NCBI GenBank assembly: GCA_963575745.1
Contig: CAUYUJ010020263.1
Location: 21,915-85,914, forward strand
Length of the DNA: 64,000 nucleotides
Origin: Prorocentrum cordatum
Lineage: Eukaryota; Sar; Dinophyceae; Prorocentrales; Prorocentraceae
Direction of reading: 5' to 3'
Shown: piece after piece, positions 52,501 through 63,644 of the stretch
Layout of the letters: each line of letters opens with the position of its first letter
Position numbering within the stretch: position 1 is the first letter of the stretch
The notes under the pieces: generated by a model
The model's database searches: none
What the model was told of the DNA's origin: nothing
The model's input: only the letters and a program-made list of their open reading frames with translations
Position numbers and translations under genes: made by a program

Positions 52501-53721
52501 GGGGCCCGCCCCCGCCGCAAGCAGCGCAGTTCTCGTGGCGCAGGCGCCTCACTGCGCGCAGCGCCCCCTTGCAGCCTGGGCAGAGCAGCGCCGCTGGCCC
52601 GGGGCTGCTGGCCTCGCCGACCCGCTCGCCGGCGTAGCCGCAGAGGCGTCTCATGCGCTCTGTGCTGCGGCTGCTGTCCTCTTGCCGCGGCGGCCGGGGC
52701 CGGGATGGCCGGGCGGCGGCGGCCGCCTCGCGGCGGACCCCGCGCAGGCGGCGGGCCGCTTCGAGGAGGGCCCCGTCGTCGCCTGCGTCGGCGAGGTCGA
52801 GCTCCTCCAGCCAGGCGCCTTCTTCGGCCTCCCCTGCGCGAAGGTCGTTCCAGCGCCTCCTCGGGCTCTGGTCGCCGCCCGCCAGCGGGTCGTCGTCCGG
52901 GTCCTCGGCCTCCGAGGCGGCGAGCTCGGCGGCCGGCTCCTCCGCGGCCGCTGGGGCAGCGTGCGCCTCCGCCATCGCCGCCAGCACCGGCTCCTGGCGC
53001 GCTGCGCCCTCGCCCCGTTCTCGAGGCGGTCCAGCAGCTGGCGCGTGGCCCGCGCCAGCCCCGCCGGCCCGTCGGCCCGAGGCGCGGCCGGCCCCGCAGC
53101 CGCCGCCAGCTGCGCTTCCTCCTCCGCGCGCGCCGCCACCTCGGCCGCAGCAGCCTTCGCGCGGGCGTCTTCGAGGTGGCGCTCTGCGGCCGCCAGCGCC
53201 TCCTCCGCGGCTTGCGCTGCTGCGGCTGCTTTCTGCGCCGCTGCCCGCAGGCTCTTCCGGCAGTTGCCTGCCGCTGCGGCGCTCCGCCTGTCGCTGCCTC
53301 GTGGCGCGCTCTTCCGCCAGCAGCTGCTGGGCGGCCGCGGCCGAAGCCCCAGCGCGCCTGGCCGCGGCGGCTGCCTGGCGGAGGGCTTCCGCCTGGTCCC
53401 CTGGGCGGGGGCCCCGTGCCCCTGGCAGAGCCGGCCAGGCTGCGCCGGCGTCGCCCGCAGGGGCAGCCGGCGGCGGGGGCGGGCAGCTCGCCTTCGCCCC
53501 AGCGCGGGCGGCGCCACACAGGCGGCACGCCCCGCGGTACTCGAAGTTGCACTGCCGCACGCGCAGCGCCACTCGCCGCGGCGCTCTGGCGGCGGGCGGT
53601 GCTCTGGCGGCGGGCGGCGGCCTCCACCGCCGAAGAGGCTTGCGATGAGCTGTCGTGCGCGCTCCTGCTGCGGGCGGCCGCCTCCGCGCTTGCCGCGGCG
53701 CTGGACGGGCGTCCATTCCAT
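49600..53721 (-). mobile_element. GC-rich LINE with zinc fingers and reverse transcriptase, frame-broken
   Basis: From the ATG at 53721 (MEWTPVQRRGKRGG) downward. First a W-x-C...N...C-x2-C zinc ribbon of the RanBP2 type (~53580-53520), broken by a frame change inside it. Next an Ala/Glu-rich coiled coil (~53300-53020), an acidic stretch (SEAEDPDDDPLAGGDQSP), GERVGEASSPGP (~52634-52599), a Cys-rich finger region (CPGCKGAL...CAAC...CEDCDALLCQGC, ~52585-52450) and a poly-Ala run. RT follows at 51640-50680, then a C-terminal region to about 49600. At least five frame changes plus a stop at 52055 separate these parts, though every part is readable. I saw no AP endonuclease. Confidence 0.75.
50638..51696 (-). 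pseudogene. reverse transcriptase domain of the GC-rich LINE
   Basis: Continuous 352-codon frame, the best preserved retroelement frame in the window. Motifs in order: TPLSKPGGGARPIAAPNVLR, HQFAIGTEAGTELLAHTVRA, motif A VALDEKNAYGTARREACLAE (~51245-51190), motif B DGVDQGGPLAPLLFACGL (~51070-51020) and motif C VLAYLDDIVAL (~50940-50910). The two catalytic Asp of YLDD and the motif A Asp are present. RT similarity begins around codon 35, so the first residues are probably read in the wrong frame. It ends at a TGA; thumb-like sequence (LCAIRPAHCQAAAAAYDNAL) goes on below 50607. The core looks catalytically complete, but the whole element is broken. Confidence 0.85.
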
Positions 53722-53883
53722 GGCACCGAGGGGGGGACAGCAAGGCACGGGAAGGGTCGACATCGGCCACCCCCGGAAGGCTCTCGGCGAGGGGGAGCGG
53801 CGAGGAGCAATAAGTGAACGAGCAGGGAGGGCCCGGCTGGGCTGCCAGGGTCGGACAAAATCTCGACTCTCGACGCTCGAGCC
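53722..53883. other. upstream flank of the GC-rich LINE
   Basis: No separate feature recognised; possibly its 5' UTR. Confidence 0.4.
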
Positions 53884-53968
53884 CCTCCTCCTCCTCCTCC
53901 TCCTCCTCCTCCTCCTCCTCCTCCTCCTCCTCCTCCTCCTCCTCCTCCCCCTCCTCCTCCCCTTCCTC
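53884..53968 (+). repeat. (CTC)n microsatellite
   Basis: About 85 bases; similar shorter tracts at 54388-54442 and 54900-54930 separate the copies of the next array. Confidence 0.95.
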
Positions 53969-53984
53969 CTCCTTCGCGTCTCCA

Positions 53985-55205
53985 GCTGGTCGCCGTCGCG
54001 GTGCTGCTGCTGGTGGTAGACCTGCTGGTCTCCGTCGTGGCGCTGGGGCATAGTGGTGCGGTTGGTCGCGGTCGTGGTGCTGCTGGCGGTGGTGGCAGTC
54101 GGGGTGGTGGTGCTGCTGGTTGTTGTCGTCGTGGCGTTGCTGCTGGTCGCGTTCGCGGTGGTGGAGCCGTTGGTCGTGCTCGTGGCTGTGGTTCTGTTTG
54201 TCGTGATCGTGGCGTTTCTGATCGTTGTCGTGGTGGTGGTGCTGCTGGCCGCAGTCGTGGCGCAACTGCTGGTCGCGGTCGTTGTGGTGCTGCTGGTCGT
54301 AGTCGCGTTGTCGGTGCTGCTGTTGGTAGCGGTGTCGCCGTCCTTTTCGGCCGCCTCCTTCGCCTCCTCGTCTGTCTCCTCCTCCATCTCCTCCTCCTCC
54401 TCCTCCTCCTCCTCCTCCTCCTCCTCCTCCTCCTCCTCCTCCGTGTCCTGCCGCTGGTCGCCGTCGCGGTGCTGCTGGCGGTGGTGGACCTGCTGGTCTC
54501 CGTCGTGGCGCTGGGGCGTAGTGGTGCGGTTGGTCGCGGTCGTGGTGCTGCTGGCGGTGGTGGCAGTCGGAGTGGTGGTGCTGCTGGTTGTTGTCGTCGT
54601 GGCGTTGCCGTTGGTGGCGATACAGGTCGTATTCGCCAGATTGCTGTTGGTCGCCGTCGCGTTGCTGCAGGTCGCAGTCGCGGTGGTGGAGCTGTTGGTC
54701 GTGCTCGTGGCTGTGGTTCTGCTTGTCGTAATCGTGGCGCTTCTGATCGCTGTCGTCGTGGTGGTGCTGCTGGCCGCAGTCGTGGCGCAACTGCTGGTCG
54801 CGGTCGTTGTGGTGCTGCTGGTCGTAGTCGCGTTGTCGGTGCTGCTGCTTTTCTTCCTCGCCCTCTCCCCTCCTCTTCGTTCTCGTCGCCCGCCGCCTTC
54901 GCCTCCTCTTCCTCCTCCTCGCCCTCCTGCTGGTCGCCTTCGCGGCATTGCTGGTGGTGTGGTGGTGGTGCTGTTGCTGGTCGCCGTCGTGGCGCTGGGG
55001 CGTGGTGATGCGGTTGGTCGCAGTCGTGGTTGCGTTGCTGGTTGCAGTGGTGGTGGTGTTGTTGGTTGCAGTCGTCGTGGTGGTGCTGCTGGTGGCGATG
55101 CAGGTTGCAGTAGCCAGGTTGCTGTCGGTCGCCGTCGTGGTGCTGCTGGTCGCAGTCGCGGTGGTGGAGCTGTTGGTCGTGCTCGTGGTTGTGGTTATGG
55201 TCGTG
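53985..55205 (+). repeat. three-copy ~475-base tandem array of GTCGTGGTGCTGCTGG-type sequence
   Basis: The landmark CTGGGGCRTRGTGRTGCGGTTGG falls at about 54040, 54511 and 54993 (471 and 482 apart). Each copy is itself a degenerate GTYGYGGTG/CTGCTGGT repeat and is preceded by (CTC)n. Copy 2 carries an extra GCGATACAGGTCGTATTCGC block; copy 3 is partial. His/Gln/Thr or Val/Leu-rich frames are artefacts. Confidence 0.85.
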
Positions 55206-55289
55206 GCTGTTGGCGCTGGTCCCTCGTTACGTTTGCTTTGCCCGCGTGGGCTTGATTTGCTTTGGTCACTCCCGTTTTAGTTGCCAAGC

Positions 55290-56545
55290 TTTTCTTCGCC
55301 GTTCCTGCGCTTGGCATTCCAAACTTATGCCAGGCGTATGCGCATACGTTAGTACCAAACCAAGCTATGATAGGCGATGCAAGTCTGTGCCGTGCAATCC
55401 TGCGCGATTCCATGATCTGCCATGGCATGCCATTCATTCATTGCGTAGCGATGGCATGCTTCATACACGATGCAATGCCATGCTTTCCAATGTGATGGTA
55501 TGCCATGCAGGGGGGTGTTCATCAAGGAATGTGCCCAGGGGGCTTCAGACCCTGGAGGATTCCTTACCTGATTAGGGCGGCGGTGATATCCATGGCCAAG
55601 CCACGATCGAAGTTCCACTGGCTTCGAGACCCTGTATTCCTTATCCAATGCTTCCTTATCCAATGCCCCCCCCACCGTACCTCGTTGTGCCACACAGTAC
55701 CATGCCATGTTACTAGCGTGTATCATTCATCACGCTATGCAGCGCTGCGTGCCGCTATGCCATGCCATGCTTTCAGTGACACGCGATGGCGTACCATGCC
55801 ACGCCATGCACCACGATACCATGCTGAGGTTCGCGTTGCAACACTATGGCGTTACACTAAGGAGTTTCAGTGTTACGCCACGATGCACTGCGCTAGCCAT
55901 GCCACCTGTTTCTGTGCGATGCGACATAGCGCTGCATCGGCTACGCCACGTTGCTATGATATGATATGTCGCGCCGCTACTTGTCATGAAACTGTATGCT
56001 TGGCGCTGCTACGCCATGTTATAGGGTATGATACAAGTGCGCGATGACATTATATTCCGTGAGATGCAATGCAGTTCAACATCTGCCATGCTACGTGCAG
56101 GCCATGCCATGCCTTGCTAGACAGGGCTATGCTATGATATGTGTTGCACTGCATTTCGTTGCATGGCCTCTCTCATAGTTGTGTAACTCATGCGTATGCC
56201 CCGAATGTGGGCCGTGCCAGGCTCATCGTTCCATTTAGTGTCAGCACGTTGCATTTCACGTTGTGCTATCTGATCACATTTTCGCCTGTCTCTTTGCATA
56301 GCACCTGCATTTGCAACTTTCGGCCTCATGCCATGGCATTCGCCCCGATGTCTTGTTGTCCCAGTCTGGGTCATTGTCGTTGCGTTCCGTGTCGTCTCCT
56401 TGCATTCCGCTCCATTCCGCTCCATTTCTTCCACGCCGATCCAGTGCATTCCGCTCCATTTCGTGTCGTTGCGCATGATTCCGTAGTCGCTCATGTCACG
56501 CCTTGCCGTTTCACTTCGCGTTCCACCCTCGAGCAGCGTTGAAGG
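55290..56545 (+). repeat. degenerate CCATGC/GCAATG pentamer-hexamer repeat
   Basis: Over about 1.25 kb the words GCCATGC, CATGCCATG, GCTATG, CGTTGC and later CATTCCGCTC recur without fixed phase. It changes gradually from CCATGC-rich to CATTCCGCTC-rich. Not coding. Confidence 0.75.
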
Positions 56546-56729
56546 GTCCGCGCGGCGGCCGCGCAACGCGCTGCCCCCTGCACCGCCTCCCCCCGACGCA
56601 GAGCTGCGCACTGGTGCGGGTGCGATCCAGGCTGCAAGGGCGCCTATGTCCACGCTGGCCGCGCCCGCGCAGCCCAAGCATTCGGGAAGCGAATAATGAT
56701 ATCATCAACAATTCTCGGAGGTTCTTCCC

Positions 56730-56898
56730 CCCCTCCTCCTCCTCCTCCTCCTCCTCCTCCTCCTCCTCCACCTCCTCCTCCTCCTCCTCCTCCTCCTCCT
56801 CCTCCTCCTCCTCCCTCTCCTCCTCCTCCTCCTCCTCTTCCTCCTCCACCTCCTCCTCCTCCTCCGCCTCCTCCTTCTCCTCCGCCTCCTCCTCCTCC
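56730..56898 (+). repeat. (CTC)n microsatellite
   Basis: About 170 bases, ending directly at an F2 copy. Confidence 0.95.
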
Positions 56899-57033
56899 TC
56901 CGTTCGGATTTCTTGGATCGGCGCCAGAGCACCCTGGCGGCGCCTACGGCGCCGCCCCTGGCGCGCTACGCTTTCCAAGGAGGGTGGTCCAGCGCCTTCC
57001 AAGAAAACCTCGCGCAGCTCCAAGAGCTTTTAT
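56899..57033 (+). mobile_element. F2 foldback element, copy 5
   Basis: CCGTTCGGATTTCTTGGATC, GGCGGCGCCTACGGCGCCGC, GCGCGCTACGCTTTCCAAGG, CCAAGAAAACC. It begins where the microsatellite ends. Confidence 0.75.
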
Positions 57034-57717
57034 GTGTATGCCATGGGTTGTTCCTGGAAGCATGACGACCTGGGCCCCAGGCGGCAGCAGACTCCCCAGT
57101 CGACTACCTCGACCATGGCCTCCAAGCGCGACGGGCAGGCGAGCTCCCCCCCAAGCGCCGCCGCCCGCCTCCGGGCGCCCCCACCACAGAGAGAGAGAGA
57201 GAGACAACGATAGAGACGGGTCAAGAATTCAAATACTGAGGCAGAGTTTACTTCTGACCAGCCGCCAGCCCTGTCGCGCTCTTCCTGATCGCTCTTTCCC
57301 CTCTCCTTCCCCCTCCTCCTCCTTCCTCCTTCATGCCTCCTTCCTCCCCCCTTCTCGCTCCTCGCTTCTCCATCTGGAGTTGGGGCAAGCTTCTTCATGT
57401 CCTGCCGAAGACAAAGTGCCTATTGCAGTCCGGCGGGCTTCACCTTATCTTTGCGAGCACATCTTGGGCCAGCGCTTGGATCGCGCTATCGCCCCACTCG
57501 GACTGGAACAACTCCTTCGTTTTGGCCCAGCGCTTCGTGAGGAAAGCCAGGAAGCTGTGGCCCAGGCTCCTATCCCCCCTGGGGCAAAAACACCATCGTG
57601 AAACAGCACGGCTGGGGCCCCAGACTCCCAACTCTCGGCGGCACTGCTCCGGCCAGAGTTCTCTGTGAGGGCCCGAGGGCCCGGAACAGGGCGCAATCGC
57701 CCAGCGCGAAACACATG
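57034..57717. other. unassigned region with one possible minus-strand exon
   Basis: On the - strand, about 57560-57440, one frame reads SFLAFLTKRWAKTKELFQSE, then WGDSAIQALAQDVLAKIR. It looks like real protein, but no start, splice sites or relatives can be shown. A (GA)n run lies at 57188-57204. Confidence 0.3.
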
Positions 57718-57868
57718 CAGGAGGAGGAGGAGGAGGAGGAGGAGGAGGAGGAGGAGGAGGGGGAGGAGGAGGAGGAGGACGAAAAGGAGGAGGAGGGAGG
57801 AGGAGGAGGGAGGAGGAGGAGGAGGAGGAGAGGAGGAGGAGGAGGAGGAGCGAGGAGGAGGAGGAGGT
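57718..57868 (+). repeat. (GGA)n microsatellite
   Basis: About 150 bases, few interruptions. Confidence 0.95.
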
Positions 57869-58240
57869 CCAGAGTCTGTTCCATGGTTCGACTGGACGTT
57901 CAGCCCCGGCTTCCTGGGCCAACTGTTGTCGCAACCGTGGCCTGTTGTGGATGGGGCCGCCGTCCGCCTTCTTCTCGCCTGTTTTTCGCTTCGAGGGGGA
58001 GGAGGGGAAGGAGAGCCGTTAATGTTAGTTCTTCCCCTACTGGGCACTGGCTGCTTGCTCAGCTACTCTGCGCCCTCACGGGTACCCTTGCGTTTACCAA
58101 TTCCACTCACCCCCTTGTTCTAAGTCGGATCGCTACATTCTTTTTTGTTTTCCGTTAGGACGCTACAAGCATAACTCATATTGTCCGCCCAAATCAAAAA
58201 GGGGCACCAGTGCCCCAGGTTCGGCGTCGCCCCAACATGC
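57869..58240. other. unassigned spacer
   Basis: No gene recognised. Confidence 0.4.
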
Positions 58241-58437
58241 CAATACTATATATATATGTGTGTGAGTGTGTGTGTGTGTGGTCGCCCCCCCCCCCCCGGG
58301 GCGACGCGCCCCCTCCGGAAATCTTAGTGTATGCATCGTGGCGGGCGCTTTCTGGCCATACCGCTCGGGAAACGATATACTACAAGATGGGTATACCATA
58401 AGATGTTCGGGTCGGACGCGCGCCTCCAAGGAGAACA
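58241..58437 (+). mobile_element. F9 dispersed repeat, copy 3, with (TA)n and (TG)n at its left
   Basis: TATATATATGTGTGTGAG and (TG)n to 58280, then GTCGCCCCC...GGGGCGACGCG, TGTATGCATCGTGGCGGGCG, CTACAAGATGGGTATACC, GTTCGGGTCGGACGCGCGCC. Confidence 0.65.
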
Positions 58438-58829
58438 TCAGCTACTGGTATGTCTTTGTTTGCGCCAATGAGCCTTGCCCTCAGGCGTTGTGGCATTCAT
58501 TTCCGGCCTCCCGGGGCGCTCCCGTCGTCGAGGCAAGTGTCCGCTTCGAAGTTCTGGTCAGAGCGCACCCCTGGACAATCCTGAAGCGGGGGGGGGGCAG
58601 GCCCCCTGGGAGGCTCCCCGTCGTCACTGCAGTCGAGGGCGTCCAAGAGATGGGTGATGACAAGGGGGGGGGGATACCATGGCGGGGGCCATAAAATCTC
58701 CCCAGATGTCGTCCTCCGCCCGCGTCGATCCCCGCCGATCCGCTCCGAGGACAAGGGGTCGCGGGAGGACCGGCTGCGCGAGCTGATGGTCGAGCGCCCT
58801 CGCTCGGACGCCCAGGGAAGGACTGAGAT
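58438..58829. other. unassigned; weak similarity to 4548-4612
   Basis: GGGCGTCCAAGAG and CATGGCGGGGGCCAT words shared with 4565-4612 suggest one more dispersed family. No gene. Confidence 0.4.
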
Positions 58830-59165
58830 GGAGAGGAGGAGGAGGAGGAGGAGGAGGAGGAGGAGGAGGAGGAGGAGGAGGAGGAGGAGAGGAGAGGAGG
58901 AGGAGGAGGAGGAGGAGGAGGAGGAGGAGGAGGAGGAGGAGGAGGAGGAGGAGGAGGAGGAGGAGGAGGAGGAAGGAGGAGGAGGAGGAGGAGGAGGAGA
59001 GGAGGAGGAGTAGGAGGAGGAGGAGGAGGAGGAGGAGGAGGAGGAGGGGGAGAAGGAGGAGGAGGAGGAGGGGGAGGGGAGGGGGAGGGGGGGGGAGGGG
59101 GAGGGGAGGAGGAGGAGGAGGAGGAGGAGGAGGAGGAGGAGGAGGAGGAGGAGGAGGAGGAGGAA
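58830..59165 (+). repeat. (GGA)n microsatellite, longest purine tract
   Basis: About 335 bases of almost unbroken purine on this strand. Confidence 0.95.
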
Positions 59166-59760
59166 GAAGACGAACCAGACCAATAATAATAAAAACAATA
59201 ATGCCAAGACTAATAGTAATACTAATATGCATAAGAAGAAGGAGGCCAACAATGATACCACTAATGATAGTACTAATACTATTATTAATAGTACTACTGC
59301 TAATATTAAGAAAGGGACGAATACCAATATTAATGCTAATGCTAATAATTCGAGTCATGTATATTAGTATCAGAAAGTGGTATTAGTAATACGAAGAAGA
59401 GGAGGATGAGGCGGAGGAGGAGGAGGAGGAGGAACAGGCGGAACAGAAGGAGGAGGATGAGGAGGAGGAGGGTGAAGCAGAAAGATCATGCTGTTGCTGC
59501 TGCTTGGCATGATTATTCTTGTGATGGTGATGGTGGTGGTGGTGGTGGTGGTGATGGTCACCATGGTGGTGGTGGTGGTGGTGGTGGTGTATGGTGGTGG
59601 TGATAGAGGAGCGCGTAGTCACTAAACATAGGAGGGATGGATAAGGGGGTTCATTAGGGGGAGGAAGGAGGAGTTGGAGGAGGATGAGAAGGAGGAGGAG
59701 AAGTAGGTGGAGGAGGAGGAGAAGGGAGACAGGGCGGAGGAGCGGATCATTCTGATGAGG
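59166..59760 (+). repeat. compound microsatellites: TAATA-rich, GGA, (GGT)n, GGA
   Basis: Degenerate AATACTAAT to 59390, GGA tract 59395-59475, GGTGGT with GAT at 59525-59605, GGAGGA again at 59655-59760. Confidence 0.9.
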
Positions 59761-60185
59761 AGGAAGGTGAGGTGGGGGAACGCGTGGGCGCGAGGGCGGA
59801 GGCGCCGGGAGCAGTAGCAGTGGCGCATGGCGAGTTGAGGATTTTTGTTTAGGTAGGCCAGGAGAGGGAAGAAACAGCTGATTTGCAAGACCCCCCCTTG
59901 CATACACGACGTGGTGCATAGCCTCGCCTCCTGCCGCTGCTCTCGCAGCCAGTGTCGCCCGACCCTAGCACTTACTGTTGACGTTTGGCGCAACTTTATT
60001 CCTTCTCGCGCACTGAGCCTGGGTCAGCGGGCTGAGGCTGGCCTTCGATGTTGCCTGAATCCAGTGCTTGCTGGTGGGGTGCTCCAGTTTCCTCTTTCTC
60101 GCACAGCTTGGTCCCCATTGTGCAGGGGTCGTCGGGCTTGGGCTGAGTGTTGCCACCTACAACCTTCTCGCAACCCGCTATCTGA
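59761..60185. other. unassigned spacer
   Basis: No gene recognised. A minus-strand frame (GCEKVVGGNTQPKPDDPCTM) is short and ends in repeat. Confidence 0.4.
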
Positions 60186-60215
60186 AGGAGGAGGAGGAGG
60201 AGGAGGAAGAGAAGC

Positions 60216-60862
<647 letters not shown>

Positions 60863-61045
60863 ACGATGAGGAGGGGGAGGAGGAGGGGGAGGGGGAGATG
60901 GATTGGGGGGGGGCAGGGGGAGGAGGAGAAGCAGGTGAGGATCAGCAAGAGGGAGGAGGAAGCAGGGGGCGGAGAAGAAGGGAAGAGGAACAGGCAGAGG
61001 GGGGAGGGAAGCAAGAGGGACGAGGAGGAGGCAGGCAGGAGGGAG
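60863..61045 (+). repeat. GGA/GGGGA-rich purine tract
   Basis: Degenerate GAGGAGGGGGAG continuing the array. Confidence 0.85.
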
Positions 61046-61959
61046 GCGGGCGGGTCGCGCCCCGCCTGGGCCCGCCGAGGTTCCGCGAAGCGGCGGCAGA
61101 AGGCGGGGGGCCTCGCCAGGGGGGTTGGTGCAGGTCCAGCCTGCGGGCCAGGCCAGCGCACTGCCTTCGGGTCGCCGACGGGCTTGCAGGACCAACGAGC
61201 GACACGAGCTTGAATTTTTCGGAGGTCCTCGCGTACCTCTCAAGCTTTGCGCAGCTTTGTGATCGATAAATCACGCCCGTAGCCCCAGACCACATCTTTC
61301 TGCGGCATTCTTCGAGAAGGGTCGACCTGTTGTGGTCCGGTGCCCGAGACGAGCGGTGCGAAAGAGTTCCAACGCCTGGATCTCAGGGTCGTCTGGCTCT
61401 CCGTCTCCTTCCGGTGCTCCAGGCCCACGGCCGCCCGTGCCAGAGGCGCGCGAAAACCACCAGCGGGGGGGGGGCAGCGTGGCCGTGCACTCGCGGCAGC
61501 TTTGCCGAGCAGCGGGCGGCGCGGGCGTGGAGACGGAAGAAGGAAGTGCGAGCCTACGGTGGCATTGTCTCCTCCTTCGCCTCCTCGCTCCTTGATGGAG
61601 CCAGGAGGCCCTCCCTCGTACTGTGTGCAGAAGGGCTCACAGAGGGCCTCCTGCAGCGGGGCCCCCTCATTACGGCCCTGGAGGGCGGTCAAGGCGGGCC
61701 ACTGCCACCGCAGGGCTTGCATCCATATCTTTGCAAAGCCAGTCTCACGTTCAGCACGGCCCTTGCTTGTCTGTCTGGACTCGAATCCAACGCGCTAAAC
61801 CTTACAGTTCACCTCAATCTCAACCGTAATCTTAACCTTAACTGTAACAACGGCTCATTATTCAAGGCCAGGCGGCTTGTTAGTTGACGAGAGCAGAGGC
61901 AGCGGCGGCGGAGTGGCGCCTCCTCCCCCGTTCCATCATTCCCCCAGGATTGAAGTGGC
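61046..61959. other. unassigned region, possible minus-strand coding remnant
   Basis: On the - strand, 61722 down to 61240, one frame of 160 codons reads MQALRWQWPALTALQGRNEG at its start and QKDVVWGYGRDLSITKLRKA at its end. The middle is Pro/Arg-rich. It may be a decayed exon; no domain recognised. Confidence 0.3.
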
Positions 61960-61963
61960 ACGC

Positions 61964-61996
<33 letters not shown>

Positions 61997-62007
61997 CATA
62001 TATATAC

Positions 62008-62044
<37 letters not shown>

Positions 62045-62046
62045 TA
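61960..62046 (+). repeat. (TA)n microsatellite with TATATG
   Basis: About 85 bases. Confidence 0.95.
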
Positions 62047-62084
62047 ATCAGGGGGATCTCCCCTCCACACAATGGGACTTCCCA

Positions 62085-62600
62085 GATCCGTGGCCCCAGG
62101 GGCCCCCGAGACGCGACGGCAACGGGCCCAAGCCGGTCGGGAGGGTGGCGGAACGGCCCTGCGAGAGCCCCAAGAGGCCCAAGACACCCACCAGACGCCC
62201 AACGTCGACCCTTAAAAGATTGCAAAACGCTTTCGAAACTCAGAACGCATCGATTTCCAATGGTTTCTAGTGGTTTTCAGACATGCTCTCTCTGTTCTTC
62301 CGTCGTCCAGGCGTTCGCCCAGGAGGCCCCCAAATCGCAGAACAGTTACCAATATGGTTGTCCAGGCAGTCCAAGAGAGCCCCAAGACGGCCCAACAGGG
62401 CCCCCAGATAGCTCGAAGAGAGCCCCATGACGGCCCAATATGGCCCCCAGACGCCCTCCGAAGCATTCCAAATCGAGACTCAGTCGTTCAGGGAGGCCGC
62501 TGTTGGAAGCAGGGTGGCCCGAGGAAGCCCCCTGTGGCCCCCAGAAGGCGCCCAGGAGGCCTCCAGAAGGCCCCAGTAATCTTTTACAACTTTTGTTGGT
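62085..62600 (-). repeat. CTTGGGGCC-type minisatellite, opposite strand (locus 6)
   Basis: GAGAGCCCCAAGAGGCCCAAG, GGCCCCCAGACG and CCAGAAGGCGCCC units. The family is recognisable after complementing. Confidence 0.65.
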
Positions 62601-62739
62601 CCCCCGAAGAGGCTCTCCAAGGAGAAACCTCAGCAAATTGAGCTGATGACGATCGGGAGCAATTCGCAGGGTAGGGCGAGAATTAGAAAGAGGCATGCCA
62701 AACTTCAAGGACCAAGGTGAATGACGCGACGCGCCAATG

Positions 62740-63520
62740 CAGTCGTGTGTATATATAGGTATATCTTGAACTGGTAAGGATGCATATATTCATGCATACA
62801 TAAACGTACATACATACATGCATGCATACATGCATACGTGCACACATTTACGCATACACGTATGTATATATGTATATATATATGCATCAACATAGCAGCA
62901 CAAACATACAACAGGCATACACACATGCGTACATACATGCATACACACCCAAACATGTGTGTCTGTATGTATGCATGCATGCATGTATGTATGTATTTAT
63001 GCACAGTTATAGTATGTATGTAAGTGTACATGCATGTAAATACGCCTGTATCCATATATTTACATACCTACGAATGTACGTATGTACATGCAAATTTATG
63101 TATACCGGTACGCACGTACGTACGTACGTACGTATGTATGTATGTATGTATGCATGCATGCATGTATGTATGTTTTCAATCACGCATGCCTGTCTGTATG
63201 TCTGCATGCATGTATGTATGTCTGCAAGCATGCATGCATGCATGTATGTATGTATGTATGTATGTAATGCAAGCGTGCGTGCGTGTACGCATGCACGCAT
63301 GCATGTGTGTGTGTGTGTCTGTCTGCCAGCCTGCCTGTCTGTCTGTCGGTCTGTATGCATGCATGCACGCATGCATGCACGTATGTACTTATGCATGTAT
63401 GTGTGTATGCCTGCCTGCCTGTCGGCCCGTCTGCCTGTCTGTCTGCATGTACGTACGGCCGTGTGTCTGTATGCATGTATGTATGTATGTATGTAGCATG
63501 TAGGTATATGTATTCGGATG
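62740..63520 (+). repeat. long TATG/CATG/TGTC tetranucleotide array
   Basis: About 780 bases of ATGT, GCATGCAT, GTACGTAC and CTGTCTGC units. Cys/Met/His-rich frames on both strands are artefacts. Confidence 0.95.
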
Positions 63521-63644
63521 CATGAACATATCAGTTTCGCCTGCTGCCTCCTGCCTCCTTTTTTTCGGAGTGGGATATGCCAGAGCTATGTTGGGATGCC
63601 TGGGCGCCGATCTGCAGCAAGCTCGCGACTTCATGCGGGGACGG

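Noticed and set aside
51688-53817. 709-codon + strand frame over the GC-rich LINE
   Set aside because: It is the Arg/Pro/Ala-rich shadow of the minus-strand LINE, which carries real RT and zinc-finger motifs.
61774-61812. TTCGAGTCC on the minus strand as a tRNA T-arm
   Set aside because: The T stem pairs only four bases and no D arm, anticodon arm or acceptor stem can be folded around it.
62822-63496. Cys/Met-rich frames resembling small cysteine-rich proteins
   Set aside because: Translation of TATG/CATG tetranucleotide repeats; similar frames occur on both strands.
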